The translations under genes and the position numbers were made by a program. From CALHVX01 sp051027215 (lineage in GTDB: Bacteria > Pseudomonadota > Gammaproteobacteria > Pseudomonadales > Azotimanducaceae), in contig JBPCXR010000247.1 of NCBI GenBank assembly GCA_051027215.1, positions 25,900 through 89,899 on the forward strand: a stretch of DNA of 64,000 bases. Reading direction: 5' to 3'. How positions within the stretch are numbered: the first letter of the stretch is position 1; each line of letters begins with the position of its first letter. The notes under the pieces are model-generated. The model was not told the origin of the DNA, did no database searches, and worked only from the letters and a program-made list of their open reading frames with translations. Of this stretch, positions 1-7,825 are shown in pieces.

Positions 1-643
1 TCCACTGAGCCAACAGCTTGGTACCCAACCGTGTTCCCAACACGGCGGCGAGCATGGCCATGGCAATCAGCAGCGGGGGTAACGAGTCGCTCACACCGAT
101 GACGCCCCCCCAATAGACCAGTTTTAGAATGTGCCCGAGTGCCTGAGTCAGCGCTTTGCTGGCGATGACACCGAAGCGGTCCAGTTTGCTGTTGAGATAA
201 AACACATCCAGCAGCGGCCCAGATACCCCAGCAAACAACTGCGCGGCGGTCACGACAAGTCCGCAGATCAGCGCGGTTTGTGGTTTGGTTACATCCAAGC
301 CGCGCAGCCGGGGCAGGGCACGGGCAAGCCAAGGAAACAGGCCGATGACGATTAGGATGAGGCCTTCGTTTGGCGTGATGGTGAGCCAAATGAATAGGGC
401 CAGCGCCGCACCAGCGCCTAGCAGATAGGGTGGCAGCACGACCCAGGCGATGTGCCGACGCAGAAACCAGGCGCGGGAGCCATTGGCCGTGGCTTGTACC
501 GCGCCGTGGAGAATCATGGTGGCAGGCACCGACAGCAGCGCCAACAAGATTGCCATCAGGATCATTCCGCCGGCCATGCCCAACAAGCCCGAGAGGGTGC
601 TTGTGAGAAAAACGCTGACCAGGATGGCGATGGAAATGCCCAT
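1..643 (-). CDS. TauE/SafE-family membrane permease (partial, C-terminus outside window)
   Basis: The reverse strand is open from the left edge to an ATG at 643, giving about 214 residues and then running out of the window. The translation is very hydrophobic. Near the N-terminus it has the motif TLSGLLGMAGGMILMA, typical of TauE/SafE (DUF81) permeases, followed by further membrane segments separated by short basic loops such as FLRRH. Family members are thought to export small sulfur-containing or organic anions across the inner membrane; the substrate cannot be read here. The frame stays open upstream of 643 without another ATG, and a TTG at 664 is an alternative start. It is divergent from the LysR gene at 762, so it may be that regulator's target. 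Confidence 0.8.
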   Translation of the reverse strand, partial: MGISIAILVSVFLTSTLSGLLGMAGGMILMAILLALLSVPATMILHGAVQATANGSRAWFLRRHIAWVVLPPYLLGAGAALALFIWLTITPNEGLILIVIGLFPWLARALPRLRGLDVTKPQTALICGLVVTAAQLFAGVSGPLLDVFYLNSKLDRFGVIASKALTQALGHILKLVYWGGVIGVSDSLPPLLIAMAMLAAVLGTRLGTKLLAQW

Positions 644-761
644 GGCGCGCAGCTTGGCGCTCAATGAATCATGAATAAAGCGAAATGATGGAATATGATC
701 TACCAGCTTATGGAATAGCTGGTGTCGAGCCAGCGCCGACGTATCGAGGCTGAGGTAGGGG

Positions 762-1616
762 ATGCTGGAGAATTTGGAAACGCTGGTGGCACTGTCGAAG
801 ACCGGCACAATGATGGCTGCCAGCACCGAGCTGAAAATCTCACAGTCAGCGGTGAGCAAGCGTATCTCGGCGTTGGAGAAGTTTTATGAGCGCGATCTAA
901 TAGAGCGCCAGGGCCGCCGCGTGGTGCTTACCCATCACGGTATGCGCTTGGTCGCTCGAGTTGGACCGCTGCTGTCAGAACTTAAAAGCGTCTTCTTAGA
1001 AGATCAAGAGCTCTACCGCGGGCGGATCATTATCGGGGTGTCTGAGGCAATTCTTGCCAGCTGGGGACCACGTTTGTTTGCTCGCATACAGCAGGACATG
1101 CCTGACGTTGAGTTCACTTTTCATGCCCAGCGCTCACCGGTTGTTCTCGACCGCATTCGCAGCGGCGAATACATGGTGGGTATCTGTACCGGCAGCCCGA
1201 CCGCAGACACGGATCTGCAGAGCGAAGTTATCCGCTTAGAACCCATGGTGATTGTGCCCTCAGCATTGCAACCGCTGGATTACAGTGTGGGCGACCCGCT
1301 GGACGTGGTCACCATCGAATCGCGCTCTGGAGCCTGGCGCTCAATCGAAGAAGACATGCGGCGACTGCATCTGTACCGCGTGGTTTCACTAGAATCTTTC
1401 TTTTGCGTCGCACAAATGGCGCTGGCAGGATTTGGCCATGGTTTGATCCCGGCTGGTGTGGCGCGAACTTTGGGGGTTGATATGAACCAGGTGATTCCAC
1501 TAGATGGCCAAGGTTTGAATCGCCCGGTGCGTTTCGTCGCGCGTAAGTCGATGTTCTCCCAGCGGCTCATTCAAAAGTTTTATCGCGGCGTATCAGCGCT
1601 GGCCAATCAAGTTTAG
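762..1616 (+). CDS. LysR-family transcriptional regulator
   Basis: This 284-residue protein has a normal LysR layout. The N-terminal winged helix-turn-helix covers about residues 1-60 (AASTELKISQSAVSKRISAL is the recognition region), followed by a periplasmic-binding-protein-like effector domain from about residue 85. Within that domain GRIIIGVSE starts the first lobe and GFGHGLIPAGVAR lies near the C-terminus, as in the family. LysR proteins bind promoter DNA as tetramers and respond to a small ligand, which is unknown here. The gene is divergent from the permease on its left and is followed after 9 bp by the GST-like gene, so it may control either side. Confidence 0.88.
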   Translation: MLENLETLVALSKTGTMMAASTELKISQSAVSKRISALEKFYERDLIERQGRRVVLTHHGMRLVARVGPLLSELKSVFLEDQELYRGRIIIGVSEAILASWGPRLFARIQQDMPDVEFTFHAQRSPVVLDRIRSGEYMVGICTGSPTADTDLQSEVIRLEPMVIVPSALQPLDYSVGDPLDVVTIESRSGAWRSIEEDMRRLHLYRVVSLESFFCVAQMALAGFGHGLIPAGVARTLGVDMNQVIPLDGQGLNRPVRFVARKSMFSQRLIQKFYRGVSALANQV

Positions 1617-1625
1617 GGACCTGAC

Positions 1626-2558
1626 ATGATCTATCTTCATCACTACGATGCCTCGTTGTTCTCTGAGAAAGTTCGGTTGATGCTGGGTTATCTAAAGCTG
1701 TCCTGGCTGTCGGTCAATATTCCCAACATCATGCCGCGACCCTTGCTAATGCCGCTCACAGGTGGATATCGCAAGACGCCGTGTTTGCAGATCGATGCCA
1801 ACGTGTACTGTGACACAGCGGTGATTACACATGGTTTAGTACGAGAAAGTGGCGACACAACCTTGTTGGCTCATGGCTTCCCTGCAGATAGGGTGGCAGA
1901 GTGGGCAGATACCCAGTTGTTTCGTGTGGCTGTGGCACTGAATTTTCGTCCAGAGGCGCTGGGACCGATGATGAGCCAACTCTCCGAGAGCGACGTTGCA
2001 GCGTTTCAGAAAGATCGGGCGGAGCTGTCGAAAGGTGCTCCCATCGTTTCTTATAGCGCGGAAGCGGCGCTTGGCTATTTGTGGACCTATACCGATCAGC
2101 TAGAACGCACTCTGGCACGTTCAGATCAAGCGTTTCTGTTTGGCTCAGAGCCATGTGTGGCTGACTTTTCCGTGTACCACTGTTTGTGGTTTTTGCGTAA
2201 CAACCCAGTGAACGCGCCATTGCTGCACAGTCATCACGCGGTAGCTGAGTGGTACGAACGCATGAAGTCTTTCGGCCATGGCAGCGTTTCCCGCTCCAGC
2301 GGCGAGGCAGCGTTGGCTGCGGCCAAGGGGGCTGAGCCGGTAGCCCCGGTGTTAACGGGTGCGGTGCCGGAAGGCTTGACGTTAGGTGATCACATCAGTG
2401 TGATGCCCATCGACTACGGTCGGATCCCCGTGTCCGGGCACCTAGTCGCAATTGGGCCGGATGAAGTGGTCATAGAGCGACAAGCCCCTGAAACCGGCCG
2501 AGTGATGACCCATTTCCCGCACGCGGGGTTCGAGGTGGTGCAGATTGCCGCGGATTAG
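1626..2558 (+). CDS. Glutathione S-transferase-like protein
   Basis: This 310-residue protein starts 9 bp after the LysR gene. Residues 1-80 resemble a GST thioredoxin-fold domain: YLHHYDASLFSEKVRLMLGY, then a loop with a cis-proline-like segment (YRKTPCLQIDAN) and CDTAVI in the glutathione-binding position. An alpha-helical GST C-terminal domain follows (SEPCVADFSVYHCLWFL, about residues 175-190). The last 90 residues extend beyond a normal GST of 200-220 residues and include a short beta-rich stretch (GDHISVMPIDYGRIPVSGH) that I do not recognise. Its role is unknown; it may act with the GMC oxidoreductase downstream. Confidence 0.75.
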   Translation: MIYLHHYDASLFSEKVRLMLGYLKLSWLSVNIPNIMPRPLLMPLTGGYRKTPCLQIDANVYCDTAVITHGLVRESGDTTLLAHGFPADRVAEWADTQLFRVAVALNFRPEALGPMMSQLSESDVAAFQKDRAELSKGAPIVSYSAEAALGYLWTYTDQLERTLARSDQAFLFGSEPCVADFSVYHCLWFLRNNPVNAPLLHSHHAVAEWYERMKSFGHGSVSRSSGEAALAAAKGAEPVAPVLTGAVPEGLTLGDHISVMPIDYGRIPVSGHLVAIGPDEVVIERQAPETGRVMTHFPHAGFEVVQIAAD

Positions 2559-2597
2559 CCGTTCGAACATCGCCCAGGAGTTGCAGCGACTCGGTCG

Positions 2598-4172
2598 ATG
2601 CAGGTAATTCGAACCCAATTCTGCATCGTTGGTGCCGGCGCTGCGGGCATTACCACGGCCCGATCGTTGCTGGCGCTCGGGCACGAAGTACTCTTGCTCG
2701 AATCTGGCGAGCAAGACTTCAATTCAGCCACCCAGGATCTGTATGCCGGAGTCAATCTCGGCGCCGAGTACTACGATCTCGACCAAGCCCGTCTGCGTTT
2801 TTTTGGTGGCACAACCAACATTTGGGGCGGTCGGAGCATTCCGCTCACAGCCGTCGACTATGAACAGCGCGACTGGGTGCCGTTCAGCGGTTGGCCCATT
2901 GGGCAGGAAGATCTTGAGCCTTACTTACGGCGCGCCCATCAAGATCTAGAACTGGGCGCTTATGACTATGGCCAGACGCTCTGGGACGAGTTGCGCGAGC
3001 CAGATCCCTTCGCTAACGAGGCAGCCATCGAGAGCTGGTTCTGGCGCTTCGATGAAGTCAAAGAGCGCTTTGGATGGCAAGCAGCGAAGCAGGTTCGTGA
3101 GCATCCGAAGCTTCGCTTACTGCTCGGTACCAACGCGCTGGAGATCGAGGTCAACGAAAATGCCAGCCAGGTAACTGGGCTGGTTGTAGCGACATTAGGC
3201 GGCCAACGCTCGCGCGTCTGCGCGCAGCACTATGTGTTGGCCTGCGGCGGCATCGAAAATCCCCGTTTACTATTGGCGTCTGCGAGCGTTGAGCCCGCTG
3301 GCGTGGGCAATGGTACCGATCAAGTCGGTCGCTACTTCATGGAGCATCCCCATGCCAGGCTCGGCTATGCGGAAACCAATCGCGCATTCGAGTTATGGCA
3401 TGCCAGCCGCAAACGGCAGTCTGCGACTACCGTCCCCATAGCCCCAGCGTTTACCTTGAGTCAAGCTCAGCAAAAAAGCGCACGCTCACTGAACAATGCC
3501 GCGACGTTCAAGCTGCAACCCGAGCGCACGGGCCAACTGAGTCTGGATAGACGCCTGTATCACAAACTCAAGCACAGCTTATCCCCGGCGAAAAAACAAC
3601 GGGCACTTTGGCATCTGTACCGGGCGGGACGGGACCTCTACCACGCCTCGTTACGCCCACCGGTTGAGCGCGCGAAAGCCGCGCTCGGGCGTACCCGACT
3701 GCAGGCAATACTCAGAGCCGAGCAAGCCCCGAACCCAAACAGTCGGGTGCTGCTCACCGCAGAGCGTGATGCGCTTGGCATGGCGCGAGTGGGCTTAGAC
3801 TGGCAGCTCACCGAGTTGGACAAAAGCAGCGCCAGGGCGCTAGCCCAAGCCCTGGACGCAAGCTTTAAGCGAGCGGGCTACGGAGCGTTCGTAACCGCTG
3901 ACTGGCTCTCGGAGCCGGGCTCGACATGGCCTGTGGATCCGTCGATCGGAAACCATCCCATCGGTGGCTATCATCACTTGGGTACGACGAGAATGAGTGC
4001 AGACGCGAATGTTGGGGTGGTGGATGCGAACTGCACCGTACACAACTACGCCAATTTGCATATAGCAGGCAGTTCAGTTTTCCCAACGGGAGGCTGGGCC
4101 AATCCGACCTTGACGATTCTGGCGTTGTGTTTGCGACTTGCAGAGCATCTGGATCGGTTAGCGCAACGCTAG
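2598..4172 (+). CDS. GMC-family FAD-dependent oxidoreductase
   Basis: A 524-residue flavoprotein. The N-terminus holds the FAD dinucleotide-binding motif CIVGAGAAGITTARSL with the acidic LLLESG that binds ribose. FFGGTTNIWGGRS at about residues 68-80 and VLACGGIENPRLLL near residue 210 are GMC signatures. The C-terminus has HHLGTTRMS and GSSVFPTGGWANPTLTI, the region carrying the catalytic His/Asn pair. Such enzymes oxidise alcohols or sugars and reduce oxygen, quinones or cytochromes; the substrate cannot be inferred. There is no signal peptide, so it should be cytoplasmic unless exported with a partner. It lies 39 bp after the GST-like gene on the same strand and is probably co-transcribed. 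Confidence 0.85.
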   Translation: MQVIRTQFCIVGAGAAGITTARSLLALGHEVLLLESGEQDFNSATQDLYAGVNLGAEYYDLDQARLRFFGGTTNIWGGRSIPLTAVDYEQRDWVPFSGWPIGQEDLEPYLRRAHQDLELGAYDYGQTLWDELREPDPFANEAAIESWFWRFDEVKERFGWQAAKQVREHPKLRLLLGTNALEIEVNENASQVTGLVVATLGGQRSRVCAQHYVLACGGIENPRLLLASASVEPAGVGNGTDQVGRYFMEHPHARLGYAETNRAFELWHASRKRQSATTVPIAPAFTLSQAQQKSARSLNNAATFKLQPERTGQLSLDRRLYHKLKHSLSPAKKQRALWHLYRAGRDLYHASLRPPVERAKAALGRTRLQAILRAEQAPNPNSRVLLTAERDALGMARVGLDWQLTELDKSSARALAQALDASFKRAGYGAFVTADWLSEPGSTWPVDPSIGNHPIGGYHHLGTTRMSADANVGVVDANCTVHNYANLHIAGSSVFPTGGWANPTLTILALCLRLAEHLDRLAQR

Positions 4173-4224
4173 AGCCGCGCTTACCTGTGGAGCCTGTGAT
4201 AGGTACGGCAGTAATTGTCTTGCG

Positions 4225-5232
4225 CTATTCAGACACCCAGCTTTGTAACACGCTGACCCAATCTGCGGAAGCATTGAGACAGGGTACTAAGGTCAACTGT
4301 TCGCCCCCTGCTTCGATAAAGGTATTTCGCCCTTGAATGCCAATCTCTTCCAGGGTTTCCAGATTGTCGGCGACGAACGCTGGGCAGGCTACCAGCAAAC
4401 GCTTTACGCCAAGACCTGGTAGCGCTGCCAGTGTTTGATCGGTGTAGGGAGTTAACCAAGGCAAGCGGCCGAGCCGCGACTGAAAGCTGGTGGTTACTTG
4501 ATCTGCAGATAGGTCGAGGGCCGCAATCAGCGCCTTTGAGGTTTCAAAGACCTGGTGCCGGTAGCAAAACTCATGGGCCGGCGACGTGGTGTTGCAACAG
4601 TCTTTCCGCTGTAGGCAATGTTGACCGGTAGGGTCGGCTTTGCTCAGGTGCCGCTCGGGTAATCCATGGTAGCTGAGCAGTAAGTGGTCGAAGGGCTCGG
4701 TTAAGCTAGGTCTAATGCTCGCCGCCAGCACATCGATGTACTCCGGCCGATTGTAGAACGGTGGTAACACGGTCAACGTTGTGCCCGAGGGCAGGGCTGC
4801 CTGCACCGCCTCAATGCAAGTAGTGCGCGTAGAATCCGCGTGCTGGGGATAGAGCGCGACCAGAAGAATCTGCTCAATGCCAGCTGCCGTCAGCGCCCCT
4901 ACCGCCTTTTGCAAGGACGGTTCGCCATAGCGCATGCCCAGGGCGACGGGCATGGTGGCGGGTAGCGCGTCGGCTAATGCCGACTCTAGGGCCCGGCTCT
5001 GTAGCAACAGAGGTGATCCCTCCGGTTGCCAAATACTGGCGTAAGCGTGAGCGCTCTGCTTGGGCCGAAAGGGCAAGATAAAGCCGGAAACCAAAAGCTT
5101 GCGTAGCAGCCAGGGCATGTCTATGACGTGGCGATCCATGAGGAACTCGCTCAGATAGGCGCGCACGTCGGCCACCTCAGGGCTGCTGGGCGTTCCCAGG
5201 TTAGCGAGCAGGATGCCTTTGCTTTGGCTCAT
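4225..5232 (-). CDS. hemH: Ferrochelatase (protoheme ferro-lyase)
   Basis: This 335-residue protein inserts Fe2+ into protoporphyrin IX, the last step of protoheme synthesis. The family signatures are clear: GILLANLGTPSSPEVADVRA at the N-terminus, MRYGEPS, ALYPQHADSTRTTC, and LLSYHGLPERHL near residue 190 carrying the catalytic histidine. The C-terminal half contains PAFVADNLETLEEI with the conserved glutamate. No C-terminal Fe-S or membrane extension is visible. It is divergent from hisH, with 140 bp between them, and convergent with the GMC gene. The ATG start at 5232 immediately precedes the conserved N-terminal strand. Confidence 0.96.
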   Translation of the reverse strand: MSQSKGILLANLGTPSSPEVADVRAYLSEFLMDRHVIDMPWLLRKLLVSGFILPFRPKQSAHAYASIWQPEGSPLLLQSRALESALADALPATMPVALGMRYGEPSLQKAVGALTAAGIEQILLVALYPQHADSTRTTCIEAVQAALPSGTTLTVLPPFYNRPEYIDVLAASIRPSLTEPFDHLLLSYHGLPERHLSKADPTGQHCLQRKDCCNTTSPAHEFCYRHQVFETSKALIAALDLSADQVTTSFQSRLGRLPWLTPYTDQTLAALPGLGVKRLLVACPAFVADNLETLEEIGIQGRNTFIEAGGEQLTLVPCLNASADWVSVLQSWVSE

Positions 5233-5372
5233 AGTTTCTCGGCGCGGTTGGTCAGTGAGCGATTCTACCGTAGCTCAGCTGCCGTAAAGCCGCCGTCGCG
5301 ATCTAACCTTGGACGGTTCTGTGAAGGCAGCAAACAGGCTAGTATCCGCGCTCGCTGATTTGGGATGCAAAA

Positions 5373-6002
5373 GTGCCGAGCCCTGCTGTCGCCATCATTG
5401 ACTATGACGCTGGAAATCTAGCCAGCGTGCGCCGCGCCTGTGCAGAGGTGGGGGTGGTCGCAACCATCACCCGGGATCCAGACGCCCTACGGCGCGCAGA
5501 TCGAGTTATCTTTCCCGGAGTTGGAGCTGCTGGTCCGGCCATGCGCAGCATCCAGGCCAGCGGCATGGAAGGCGCGCTGAAAGCTTTTCTGGCCAGCGGC
5601 AAGCCGCTGTTAGGCATTTGTCTGGGTATGCAGATCTCCCTCGAGCATAGCGAAGAGCAAGACCAGTCCACCCTGGGCCTGATACCGGGCGTGGTACAGC
5701 GCTTCGAGTTTAATGACCCGAGTCTGAAGATTCCGCACATGGGCTGGAACGAGGTGCGAGCCACCCAATCGCACCCCGTGCTGGCCGGATTGCAGCCGGG
5801 CGACTGCTTTTATTTTGTGCACGCTTACTACCCGGTGCCTGCCGAGGCCTCAGAAGTGTTTGCGGTCAGTGACTACGAGCACGAATTTGCCTGTGCGGTG
5901 GGGCGCGACAACTACTTTGGGACTCAATTCCACCCCGAAAAAAGTGGCCGAGTTGGGCTACGTTTGTTGCAGGCTTTCGCTGCTTGGGACGGCACATGCT
6001 AA
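5373..6002 (+). CDS. hisH: Imidazole glycerol phosphate synthase, glutaminase subunit HisH
   Basis: This 209-residue class I glutamine amidotransferase supplies ammonia to HisF for histidine and AICAR synthesis. The catalytic cysteine lies in LLGICLGMQ (about residue 83) and the His/Glu pair in FHPEKSGRVG near the C-terminus; IIDYDAGNLASV opens the protein as in HisH. It starts with GTG at 5373. Its last bases overlap hisF, so translation is probably coupled. The rest of the histidine pathway (hisB, hisA, hisI) is not adjacent, unlike in the usual gammaproteobacterial operon. HisH-like partners of LPS amidation enzymes are an alternative, but no LPS genes are near. Confidence 0.93.
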   Translation: MPSPAVAIIDYDAGNLASVRRACAEVGVVATITRDPDALRRADRVIFPGVGAAGPAMRSIQASGMEGALKAFLASGKPLLGICLGMQISLEHSEEQDQSTLGLIPGVVQRFEFNDPSLKIPHMGWNEVRATQSHPVLAGLQPGDCFYFVHAYYPVPAEASEVFAVSDYEHEFACAVGRDNYFGTQFHPEKSGRVGLRLLQAFAAWDGTC

Positions 6003-6775
6003 GTAAGAGACTGATTGCGTGCCTGGACGTGCGCGACGGCAAACTCGCGAAAAGTGTGAAGTTTGTAGACACAAAAGACATCGGCGACCCCGTCGCAAAA
6101 GCCCGGGAATACTATTTAGATGGCTTAGATGAATTGGTGTTTTACGACATCACCGCATCCAGTGACAAACGCAACATCATGCTGGACGTCGTTGAATCCG
6201 TGGCGGAACAGGTTTTTATTCCGCTATCTGTGGGCGGCGGGGTGCGGAGTGTCAGCGATGCCACGGACCTGCGTTTGGCGGGCGCAGAGAAGATCAACGT
6301 CAACTCTGCCGCGGTCCAGCGTCCGGAGTTAATCAGCGAGTGTGCGGAGGCCATCGGCGAACAGAACGTGGTGTTGTCTATGGACATTGTTGGAACCGAT
6401 GATCTGGCGCAGTTTCCCAGTGGCTATCGCATGGTGATCAATGGTGGGCGCACGCCCATGCCGCTAGACGCTCTGGCTTGGGCATTAGAAGGTGAGCGTC
6501 TGGGTGCAGGAGAGTTGGTAGTAAATTCCATCGACGCCGACGGCACTCGCAACGGTTATGAACTGACGTTGACTGCGCTGATCAGCCGCGCGGTGCGCAT
6601 ACCGGTGATCGCGTCCGGTGGCGCAGGCGTGCCACAACATCTCGTGGACGTACTGACCGATGGCTACGCCGATGCTGCGCTGGTTGCGTCGATGGTGCAC
6701 TTTGGCGACTATCGAGTCTCTGAATTAAAGCACGCGCTTGCGGCACAAGGTGTACCCATGCGTTTGTCTTGGTAG
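5996..6775 (+). CDS. hisF: Imidazole glycerol phosphate synthase, cyclase subunit HisF
   Basis: The cyclase subunit turns PRFAR plus ammonia into imidazole glycerol phosphate and AICAR, using a TIM barrel. The start chosen is ATG 5996 (MLSKRLIACLDVRDG), overlapping hisH by 7 bp and giving 259 residues; an in-frame ATG at 5984 would add four residues. The two catalytic aspartates fit IACLDV (first strand) and VVLSMDIVG (fifth strand). Phosphate-binding loops are seen as SVGGGVRS and IASGGAGVPQ. The sequence departs from the standard enterobacterial or pseudomonad HisF: it has KSVKFVDTKDIGDP, SIDADGTRNGYELTL and MVHFGDY where those have other residues. See findings. Confidence 0.92.
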   Translation: MLSKRLIACLDVRDGKLAKSVKFVDTKDIGDPVAKAREYYLDGLDELVFYDITASSDKRNIMLDVVESVAEQVFIPLSVGGGVRSVSDATDLRLAGAEKINVNSAAVQRPELISECAEAIGEQNVVLSMDIVGTDDLAQFPSGYRMVINGGRTPMPLDALAWALEGERLGAGELVVNSIDADGTRNGYELTLTALISRAVRIPVIASGGAGVPQHLVDVLTDGYADAALVASMVHFGDYRVSELKHALAAQGVPMRLSW

Positions 6776-6834
6776 ATACAGCGTACACACAACCTAACTG
6801 CAGACATGAACTCGACCAATAAGGAGCGTAGCGT

Positions 6835-7803
6835 TTGAAGGCGATTGTAGTAGACGGTGAGGAACTGCGCTGGGATGAGGTCGAAACTCTGCAGGTCGGG
6901 GTTGGCGAGGTTCGCATCGATGTGCATGCAACGGCAGTCAACCGCGCGGATCTCGCCCAGCGTAGCGGTAGCTATCCACCGCCGCCGGGCGCCAGCCCAA
7001 TACTTGGGCTCGAATGTTCAGGCGTGGTGGCAGAAGTGGGTGAGGGCGTGTCGCGCGTGCAAGTTGGCGATCGAGTCTGCGCACTGCTCGCCGGCGGTGG
7101 CTATGCCGAGCAGGTGGTGGTGCCCGCCGGGCAGGTGCTGGCCATTCCTGAAGGTCTGAGTTTTGCGCAAGGGGCGGCGCTTCCTGAGGTGTTTGCTACC
7201 GCGTATTTGAACCTGTTCATGGAGGCCCGCTTGCAACGCGGCGAGCGAGTATTGCTGCATGCGGGCGCGAGCGGGGTGGGTACTGCAGGCATTCAATTGT
7301 GCAAAGCTTTTGGTAACCCTTGCTATGTCACCGTGGGTAGCGCCGATAAGCTGCAGGCTTGCGTCGAGCTCGGTGCGGCTGGTGGCGGTAACCGTCATGA
7401 AGGCGAATTCGCCGAGCAGGTGCCCCAATGGACTGATGGCGCTGGGTTTGACGTAATTCTCGACCCAGTGGGTGCTGCCTATCTTGCAGCCAACCTCGCT
7501 AGCTTGCGCCAGGACGGTCGCTTGGTGGTGATTGGCTTGATGGGCGGCGTTAATGCTGAAGTTAACCTGGGTTTAATGATGATGAAGCGCCTGCGGGTGA
7601 TCGGTTCAACCCTGCGAGCCCGGCCGGTTGCCAGCAAGGCTGCAGTCATGGATGCACTGCAGGAACGCGTCTGGCCAAAGATTGTGGCGGGAGAGATCGT
7701 TCCGGTGATCGATGAAGTGTTCCCCATTGGCGAGGTCGCCGCCGCGCATAAGCGCATGGTTGCTGACGCCAACGTCGGCAAACTGATTTTGCAAGTGCAG
7801 TAG
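6835..7803 (+). CDS. Zinc-free medium-chain NAD(P)H:quinone oxidoreductase (PIG3/Qor type)
   Basis: This 322-residue medium-chain dehydrogenase/reductase lacks the zinc-binding cysteines. The N-terminal GroES-like domain contains RADLAQRSGSYPPPPGASP and ILGLECSGVVAEVG, characteristic of the PIG3 quinone-reductase subfamily. The Rossmann motif is LLHAGASGVGTAGIQLCKAF (about residues 141-160), and VIGLMGG and GSTLRARP follow as in p53-inducible quinone oxidoreductases. It starts with TTG at 6835, with AAGGAG a few bases upstream supporting that start. It probably reduces quinones or enals with NADPH. The acyl-CoA synthetase begins 22 bp after it on the same strand. Confidence 0.9.
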   Translation: MKAIVVDGEELRWDEVETLQVGVGEVRIDVHATAVNRADLAQRSGSYPPPPGASPILGLECSGVVAEVGEGVSRVQVGDRVCALLAGGGYAEQVVVPAGQVLAIPEGLSFAQGAALPEVFATAYLNLFMEARLQRGERVLLHAGASGVGTAGIQLCKAFGNPCYVTVGSADKLQACVELGAAGGGNRHEGEFAEQVPQWTDGAGFDVILDPVGAAYLAANLASLRQDGRLVVIGLMGGVNAEVNLGLMMMKRLRVIGSTLRARPVASKAAVMDALQERVWPKIVAGEIVPVIDEVFPIGEVAAAHKRMVADANVGKLILQVQ

Positions 7804-7825
7804 CGCTCACAGCGGGGAGGCTGGT

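Noticed and set aside
5373..6775. hisH/hisF as an LPS amidation pair
   Set aside because: No WbpG-like amidotransferase or O-antigen genes are adjacent; both subunits keep histidine-pathway catalytic residues, so the plain reading is histidine biosynthesis.
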